26,899 nt of DNA from JBFYKJ01 sp041306005. Lineage in GTDB: Archaea; Altiarchaeota; Altiarchaeia; JAFGQM01. A program made the position numbers and the translations under genes. Each line of letters begins with the position of its first letter. The stretch's first letter is position 1. Below the pieces are notes generated by a model. It was not told the DNA's origin, made no database searches, and saw nothing but the letters and a program-made list of their open reading frames with translations. The stretch spans positions 1 through 26,899 of the forward strand of contig JBFYKJ010000074.1 in assembly GCA_041306005.1 (NCBI GenBank). The letters are read 5' to 3'. Positions 22,380 through 26,899 of this stretch are shown here, in pieces.

Positions 22380-23699
22380 ATGTCCCTCCTTCTGAAGAAC
22401 TGCAGGTATGTGGTCACGCAGGACCCGAATAGGCGCGTGCTGGAGAACGCGGACGTGCTGATAGAGGGCGGTAGGATAACTAGGGTCGGGAAGACAGGGA
22501 AACTAGATGGCGCGGGCAAGCCGGGGAAAACCAAACCCGGCGAAGTTATAGACTGCTCGTCCTCGCTCGTGATGCCGGGCCTGATAAACACGCACACCCA
22601 CATATCGATGACGAAGCTTCGCGGCGTCGCTGACGACGTGGCCCTGGACGACTTTTTGAACAAGACTTATGCCATAGACTCAAAGCTCACCGAGAAGGAC
22701 GTCTACGAGGGCGCGCTCCTCGGGTGCCTAGAGTCGATAAAGTTTGGGACGACCTGCTTTAATGACTTATACTACTTCGAAGACGAGATAGCGAGGGCGG
22801 CAATAGAGCTGGGCCTGCGGGCGAACCTCGCGTGGGCGGTCCTTGACAAGGACAAGACCACACAGAAGGGCGACCCTGCGGACAACTGCGAGGCGTTCAT
22901 AAAGAGGTGGGCCGGCAAGGGATCATCAAGCAAGAAACTCGAATTAAAGTCCGAGCTAATAACCCCCGAAGTCGGCGTCCAGGGCGTGTATGTCGCATCT
23001 GCCGAGACTTACAAGAGGGCGGGTGCGCTGGCGAAGGAATACGGCGTGAGGAAGCACACGCACCTTTCTGAAACCAGAAAGGAGGTCTATGACCAGGTGA
23101 AGCAAAGCGGGAAAAGGCCCGTTGAGTTTTTAGATGAAAACGGCTTCCTTGACGACAAAGTAGTCGCCGCCCACTGCGTCTGGCTCACGAAGAGGGAGAT
23201 GGACGTTCTCGCAAAGCGGGGGGTGAGCCCGTCCCACAACCCGACATCCAATTTAAAACTGGCCAGCGGGGGGCTCTGCCCGGTGCCGGAGCTCCTTGAG
23301 CGGGGCGCGAACGTCGCCATCGGCACGGACAGCTGCGCATCGAACAACAGCCTGGACATGTTCAAGGAGATGAAGCTGGCCGCGCTGCTCCACAAGAACG
23401 CGAAGTGGGACGCGACGCTCGTCCCCGCGCAGAAGGCGCTTGACATGGCGACTGTTAACGGGGCGAAAGCCCTGGGGATTGATGCGGGGTCTGTTGAGGA
23501 AGGCAAGCTCGCGGACCTTCTGGTGATCGGTTTAAGGAAGCCGCACATCGCCCCGATGAACAAGGATAACATAATAAGCAACATCGTCTATTCGATGGCC
23601 GGCGGGGACGTCGACACAAGCATCATAAACGGCAAAGTGGTGATGCGCGATAGGGCTGTGAAGGGCGAATTTAAGATAATCGACAGGCTAAGTAAGTGA
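22380..23699 (+). CDS. Amidohydrolase: SAH/MTA/5'-deoxyadenosine deaminase family
   Basis: The 439-residue metal-dependent deaminase has NTHTHISM (His72, His74), HTHLSET (His228, Glu231), AAHCVWL (His265) and GTDSCASNN (Asp317). These are the metal and catalytic residues of the MtaD/DadD group that turns adenine nucleosides such as SAH, MTA or 5'-deoxyadenosine into inosine forms. The usual PHxxYT stretch before the third His is replaced by GVQGVYVAS, so substrate choice may differ. The SAH hydrolase gene follows after 53 nt, arguing for SAH or inosyl-homocysteine metabolism. A related guanine or chlorohydrolase role is less likely. Confidence 0.87.
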   Translation: MSLLLKNCRYVVTQDPNRRVLENADVLIEGGRITRVGKTGKLDGAGKPGKTKPGEVIDCSSSLVMPGLINTHTHISMTKLRGVADDVALDDFLNKTYAIDSKLTEKDVYEGALLGCLESIKFGTTCFNDLYYFEDEIARAAIELGLRANLAWAVLDKDKTTQKGDPADNCEAFIKRWAGKGSSSKKLELKSELITPEVGVQGVYVASAETYKRAGALAKEYGVRKHTHLSETRKEVYDQVKQSGKRPVEFLDENGFLDDKVVAAHCVWLTKREMDVLAKRGVSPSHNPTSNLKLASGGLCPVPELLERGANVAIGTDSCASNNSLDMFKEMKLAALLHKNAKWDATLVPAQKALDMATVNGAKALGIDAGSVEEGKLADLLVIGLRKPHIAPMNKDNIISNIVYSMAGGDVDTSIINGKVVMRDRAVKGEFKIIDRLSK

Positions 23700-23720
23700 G
23701 ATTTCGTAGTGTAATGTGTA

Positions 23721-23745
23721 GTGTAAAGGGTTGGGTGTAAAGGGT
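23721..23745. repeat. 11-bp direct repeat GTGTAAAGGGT
   Basis: GTGTAAAGGGT occurs at 23721-23731 and 23735-23745, with partial TAGTGTAA copies just upstream. The repeats occupy the gap immediately before the SAH hydrolase gene, which has no visible TATA box. Confidence 0.65.
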
Positions 23746-23752
23746 ACGCAAG

Positions 23753-25003
23753 ATGGCATCTAAAGTGAAGCATCCGGAGCTGGCAGGGCAGGGCAGGCTG
23801 AAGATAGAGTGGGCAGAGGGCCACATGCCCGTCCTCGGGCTTATACGCGAGCGGTTCTCAAGGGAGAATCCCTTCAAGGGCATGGTCATCGGCATGGCAC
23901 TCCACGTGGAGCCCAAGACCTGCGTGCTGGCAAAGACCCTCAGGGATGGGGGGGCGAAGGTGGCGATAACCGGGTGCAACCCGCTGACAACGCAGGATGA
24001 TGCCGCCGCCGGGCTCGCAACGGAGAAGGACATAGACGTCTTCTGCTGGCGCGGGGAAACGAGGGAGGAATATTACGAGAACCTGAACAAGGTCTTGGAC
24101 TACAAGCCCAACATCACCATCGACGACGGCTGCGACCTGGTCTCGCTCGTCCACACAAAGAGGACCGACCTGCTCAAGGGCATCATCGGCGGCTGCGAGG
24201 AGACGACGACCGGGATAAACCGGCTGAAGGTGATGGAAAAGGAGGGCGTGCTGAAATACGCGATGATGGATGTCAACGACGCATATACGAAATACATGTT
24301 CGACAATAGGTATGGCACAGGGCAATCCACCATCGATGGCATAATGGCCGCCACCAACCTCATCCTCGCCGGGAAGAATTTCGTAGTCTGCGGCTACGGG
24401 TGGTGCGGGAAGGGCATAGCGATGAGGGCTTCCGGCATGGGCTGCAACGTGATAGTCACCGAGGTCGACGAGATCCGGGCGCTTGAGGCCTGCATGGACG
24501 GGTTTAGGGTCATGCCGATGGCCGAAGCGGCAAAGATCGGCGACGTGTTTGTGTCGGCAACCGGGAACAAGAACATAATACGCGGCGAGCACATGAAGGT
24601 GATGAGGAGCGGCGCTTTGCTGGCGAACGCCGGCCACTTCGACAACGAGGTGGAAAAGGCGTTCCTCGAGAAGTCGGGCAAACCGAAGAGGATCAGGGAT
24701 AACGTCGAGGAATACGACATCGGCGGGAAGAAGCTTTACCTCCTCGCGGACGGCAGATTGGTCAATTTGGTCGCCGGGCAGGGCCACCCGGCCGAAATAA
24801 TGGACATGTCCTTCGCGGACCAGGCCCTCGGCGCGGAGTTTTTAGTGAAGAATCGGGGCAAGCTAGAGCCTAAGGTGTACAAGATACCCGAGGAGCTCGA
24901 CCGGATGATAGCCAAGCTCAAGCTAAAGAGCATGGGCGTCGGCATCGACTCGCTGACGAAAGAGCAGACGGACTACATGGGCGAGTGGAGAGAGGGGACT
25001 TAA
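23753..25003 (+). CDS. ahcY: S-adenosylhomocysteinase (archaeal type)
   Basis: It reversibly splits S-adenosylhomocysteine (or S-inosylhomocysteine in some archaea) to homocysteine and the nucleoside, with tightly bound NAD. The 416-residue protein has CNPLTTQDDAAA, EETTTGINRL, MDVNDAYTKYMFDNRYGTGQS-type substrate segments, the NAD loop GYGWCGKGIA (about 221-230), and AGQGHPAEIMDMSF near the C terminus. The C-terminal Lys/Tyr tail of eukaryotic enzymes is absent, as in other archaea. Together with the deaminase just upstream it forms a methyl-cycle pair; M. jannaschii uses the inosine route, which the deaminase would supply. Confidence 0.95.
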   Translation: MASKVKHPELAGQGRLKIEWAEGHMPVLGLIRERFSRENPFKGMVIGMALHVEPKTCVLAKTLRDGGAKVAITGCNPLTTQDDAAAGLATEKDIDVFCWRGETREEYYENLNKVLDYKPNITIDDGCDLVSLVHTKRTDLLKGIIGGCEETTTGINRLKVMEKEGVLKYAMMDVNDAYTKYMFDNRYGTGQSTIDGIMAATNLILAGKNFVVCGYGWCGKGIAMRASGMGCNVIVTEVDEIRALEACMDGFRVMPMAEAAKIGDVFVSATGNKNIIRGEHMKVMRSGALLANAGHFDNEVEKAFLEKSGKPKRIRDNVEEYDIGGKKLYLLADGRLVNLVAGQGHPAEIMDMSFADQALGAEFLVKNRGKLEPKVYKIPEELDRMIAKLKLKSMGVGIDSLTKEQTDYMGEWREGT

Positions 25004-25034
25004 CGGTCTTGGGTCTTGAGTTCCCGGTCTTGAG
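25004..25034. repeat. GGTCTTG-type short repeats after ahcY
   Basis: CGGTCTTGGG (25004-25013), GGGTCTTGAG (25011-25020) and CGGTCTTGAG (25025-25034) follow the ahcY stop directly, then GAGTCTTTGG and TTTTGGG variants. The first 10-mer also occurs at 12400-12409. Confidence 0.55.
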
Positions 25035-25083
25035 TCTTTGGTTTTGGGTTTGCAGTTTACTGTCCGCCGTCTAGGGTTTTATC

Positions 25084-25554
25084 CTACTTTGTAGCGTGCG
25101 CCCCGCCGCGGCCCGACTTCAGCCACGCCAAGCGCGCTTTTCCCGAGTAATGCGCGAGATTGCCTTTGTTCACTTCTTTGCGCAATAGGACCTTGCGCAT
25201 GTTTTTTGGCCCGATAACCTGCAAGGCCTCCATGAACTCCGGGACGCTCGTGGCAGTGAGTTTCGGATGGTCCAAAAAGCCCATCACCGCCTCGGGGCCG
25301 TAATTGTCGATCGCCCGCATAGTGGGGAAACATACCCTTAGCTGGTGCGCCTCGGGCTTCTTGAAGAAATCTATCTTAGGGTGCTGTAGCAGGTTTACTA
25401 CGGTATCCAGCCCGTGCTTCTCTGTGGCGTCAAAGCGCGCCATGGCATCAACGAGCCTAAGAGCGCTCCTCAGCTGCGCCGGCGTCGGCCTCGCCCTATT
25501 AGTTGCCTCGCGAGCAGTGGGATTTCGCATCTTTCGCGCGGGTTTGGTAGCCAT
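25084..25554 (-). CDS. Hypothetical basic protein with internal helical repeats
   Basis: A 156-residue, Lys/Arg-rich, soluble protein. Three similar segments are visible: HGLDTVVNLLQHPKI (47-61), YGPEAVMGFLDHPKL (85-99) and a more diverged IGPKNMRKVLLRKEV (114-128), suggesting a small all-helical repeat fold. The first 25 residues and the last 10 are basic and probably disordered, which could bind nucleic acid. It is divergent from apgM. I do not recognise a family; codon use looks like that of its neighbours. Confidence 0.7.
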   Translation of the reverse strand: MATKPARKMRNPTAREATNRARPTPAQLRSALRLVDAMARFDATEKHGLDTVVNLLQHPKIDFFKKPEAHQLRVCFPTMRAIDNYGPEAVMGFLDHPKLTATSVPEFMEALQVIGPKNMRKVLLRKEVNKGNLAHYSGKARLAWLKSGRGGAHATK

Positions 25555-25574
25555 TAAGGGTTATGTGGATAGCC

Positions 25575-25584
25575 GATAAAAACT
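25575..25584 (-). promoter_or_regulatory. TATA box of the hypothetical repeat-protein gene
   Basis: Minus strand reads AGTTTTTATC, centred about 26 nt before the ATG at 25554, again the leaderless distance. Confidence 0.5.
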
Positions 25585-25639
25585 ATTAGCCTGTCAGACG
25601 TGTCTATTTTTATCAAAAACCGCTTTAACTCTAGCAATC

Positions 25640-25683
25640 GCATCGCCTATGAAAGCCGCGCATCGGGATTTCCTATGAAAGCC
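25640..25683 (+). repeat. Duplicated start region of apgM
   Basis: GCATCG then CCTATGAAAGCC occurs at 25640-25657 and again at 25660-25683, with six extra bases (GGATTT) between the two parts in the second copy. The second copy holds the true ATG (25675). The first ATGAAAGCC (25649) opens a 9-codon frame that stops at 25676-25678, overlapping the true start. Confidence 0.6.
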
Positions 25684-26889
25684 ATATTCATTGTCATGGA
25701 CGGCCTTGGGGACAGGCCTATAAAGGAGCTTGGCGGCAAGACGCCGCTTGAGGCTTCAAAGAAGCCAAACCTTGACAAGCTGGCAAAGAAGGGCATCTGC
25801 GGGATACTGGACACCATCGCCCCGGGCATAACGCCGGGCAGCGACACCTCCCACCTAGCCCTCTTCGGCCTCGACCCGTATAAACATTACCACGGCAGGG
25901 GGCCTATAGAAGCGTGCGGCGTTGGCCTGAAGCTTCAGCACGGCGACATAGCTTTCAGGGTGAACATGGGGACTGTGGACAAGAAGATGACTGTCAAGGA
26001 CCGCCGTGCCGGGAGGATAGAGAGCACGGTCGAACTGTGCAAGGCCTTAGACGGCATTAAGATAGACGGCATTGAGATAATACTAAAACCCAGCTCCTGG
26101 TACAGGGCTGCGCTAGTGCTAAGGGGTGCAGGATTAAGCGATAAGGTGACGGGCAACGATTCCAAGGACACCAATGTGCCGGTACAGGAGGTGAAGCCCC
26201 TGGACGGGTCTAAGGAAGCGAAGAAGACCGCAGCCGTCCTAAACAAGCTCACAAAGCTGTCCTATGAGAAGCTAGACGCCCATGAGTACAACAAGAAGCG
26301 CGTGAAAGAGGGAAAGCTCCCGGGCAACATGCTCCTCTTCAGGGGCGCGGGGCAGTACGTCCCGGTGCCAACTCTGGATGAGCGCTACCACATGAAGTGC
26401 GCATGCATCGCGGGGGGCGGGCTCTATAAAGGCTTAGGAGCGTTCCTCGGCATGGACATCGTGGAGGTCCCGGGCGCGACCGGAAAGTACGACTCTGATT
26501 TCTCCGCCAAGGTCAGGAAGGCCAAGGAGATATCCAAAGACTATGACTTCATCTTCATCCACATGAAGGCGTCCGACTCCGCGGGTGAAGACGGGAACTT
26601 CAAGCTGAAGAAGGAGATGATCGAGAAGATGGATGTTGCACTCGGGGGGCTCCTCGGCTTTGACGGCCTCGTGGTCGTCACGGCGGACCACACGACTCCC
26701 TGCGAATTAAAGAGGCACTCTTACGAGCCCGTCCCGGTGCTGATGGCGGGGCCGGGGATAAGAACGGATGACGTCTACGAGTTCGGCGAAAGGGCATGCG
26801 CCAAGGGCGGCCTGTGCAGGATAAGGGGCACAGACCTCATGCCGATTATTGCCAACCACATGGGGTTTTCGAAGCTTTACGGGGCTTAG
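25675..26889 (+). CDS. apgM: Cofactor-independent phosphoglycerate mutase, archaeal type
   Basis: It interconverts 3- and 2-phosphoglycerate in glycolysis and gluconeogenesis. The 404-residue protein belongs to the alkaline-phosphatase superfamily: IVMDGLGDRP (metal Asp), TPGSDTSHLALFG with the phosphorylated Ser, HYHGRGPIEACGVG, and the metal-binding IHMKASDSAGEDGN and VVTADHTTPCE near the C terminus. The ATG at 25675 starts MKAIFIVMDG, the usual family start; an in-frame GTG at 25600 would add 25 unlikely residues. It is complete in the window and ends ten bases before the edge. Confidence 0.95.
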   Translation: MKAIFIVMDGLGDRPIKELGGKTPLEASKKPNLDKLAKKGICGILDTIAPGITPGSDTSHLALFGLDPYKHYHGRGPIEACGVGLKLQHGDIAFRVNMGTVDKKMTVKDRRAGRIESTVELCKALDGIKIDGIEIILKPSSWYRAALVLRGAGLSDKVTGNDSKDTNVPVQEVKPLDGSKEAKKTAAVLNKLTKLSYEKLDAHEYNKKRVKEGKLPGNMLLFRGAGQYVPVPTLDERYHMKCACIAGGGLYKGLGAFLGMDIVEVPGATGKYDSDFSAKVRKAKEISKDYDFIFIHMKASDSAGEDGNFKLKKEMIEKMDVALGGLLGFDGLVVVTADHTTPCELKRHSYEPVPVLMAGPGIRTDDVYEFGERACAKGGLCRIRGTDLMPIIANHMGFSKLYGA

Positions 26890-26899
26890 ATGCGCTTAG

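Noticed and set aside
23858..24787. 309-codon minus-strand frame opposite ahcY
   Set aside because: Shadow of the SAH hydrolase gene with no domain signal of its own.
26890..26899. Start of a further gene (ATG at 26890)
   Set aside because: Only ten bases remain, so the frame continuing beyond ATGCGCTTAG cannot be judged.

Overview
The window reads as chromosomal DNA of an anaerobic archaeon. Archaeal signs are the cofactor-independent phosphoglycerate mutase ApgM, an archaeal Ogg2-type 8-oxoguanine glycosylase ending in lysine, archaeal-type S-adenosylhomocysteinase, AT-rich TATA-like boxes about 26 nt upstream of ATG codons (leaderless style) and almost no Shine-Dalgarno sites. A short [FeFe] hydrogenase and a Cys-rich exported thioredoxin-like protein point to a DPANN-type lineage; that placement is inference, since there is no rRNA or other phylogenetic marker here. 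Genes are dense and GC-rich. No gene-free stretch exceeds 300 bases, and I saw no tRNA, rRNA, CRISPR array, transposase or prophage gene.

Layout. (A) 61-2493: adenine phosphoribosyltransferase converging on an mtnA-MTA phosphorylase pair. (B) 2526-4795, minus strand: GNAT acetyltransferase, membrane-anchored Cys-rich thioredoxin-like protein, Ogg2 glycosylase. (C) 4956-6630: a minimal [FeFe] hydrogenase with all H-cluster cysteines but no accessory FeS domain, then a six-helix membrane protein, closed by a terminator; a 24-bp tandem repeat lies in the hydrogenase upstream region. (D) 6707-9538: an O2/ROS-handling block of rubredoxin, flavodiiron protein, rubredoxin-like mini protein, ferredoxin:thioredoxin reductase-like protein, ferritin-like protein and desulfoferrodoxin. 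(E) 9587-10528, minus: a membrane-anchored sulfite-oxidase-fold molybdoprotein with a two-helix, His-containing partner. (F) 10689-14171: phosphoribosyltransferase, Zn alcohol dehydrogenase, LsrF/DhnA-like class I aldolase, a Cys-rich mini protein and a class II aldolase. (G) 14254-22293: six genes, namely coiled-coil membrane protein, second membrane protein, MoxR ATPase, DUF58, BatA-like vWA protein and a double-vWA membrane protein. (H) 22380-25003: amidohydrolase (SAH/MTA/5'-deoxyadenosine deaminase family) and S-adenosylhomocysteinase. (I) 25084-26889: hypothetical repeat protein divergent from apgM.

Two themes tie the window together. First, an oxygen-sensitive hydrogenase sits beside O2 reduction, superoxide reduction, iron storage and 8-oxoguanine repair. 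Second, genes for recycling SAM by-products (SAH, MTA and 5'-deoxyadenosine) are scattered through it: phosphorylase, MtnA isomerase, class II aldolase, alcohol dehydrogenase, deaminase, SAH hydrolase and APRT. Together they could form a DHAP-type shunt. [FeFe] maturases HydE and HydG, not present here, are radical-SAM enzymes that release 5'-deoxyadenosine, which gives a possible but unproven link between the themes.
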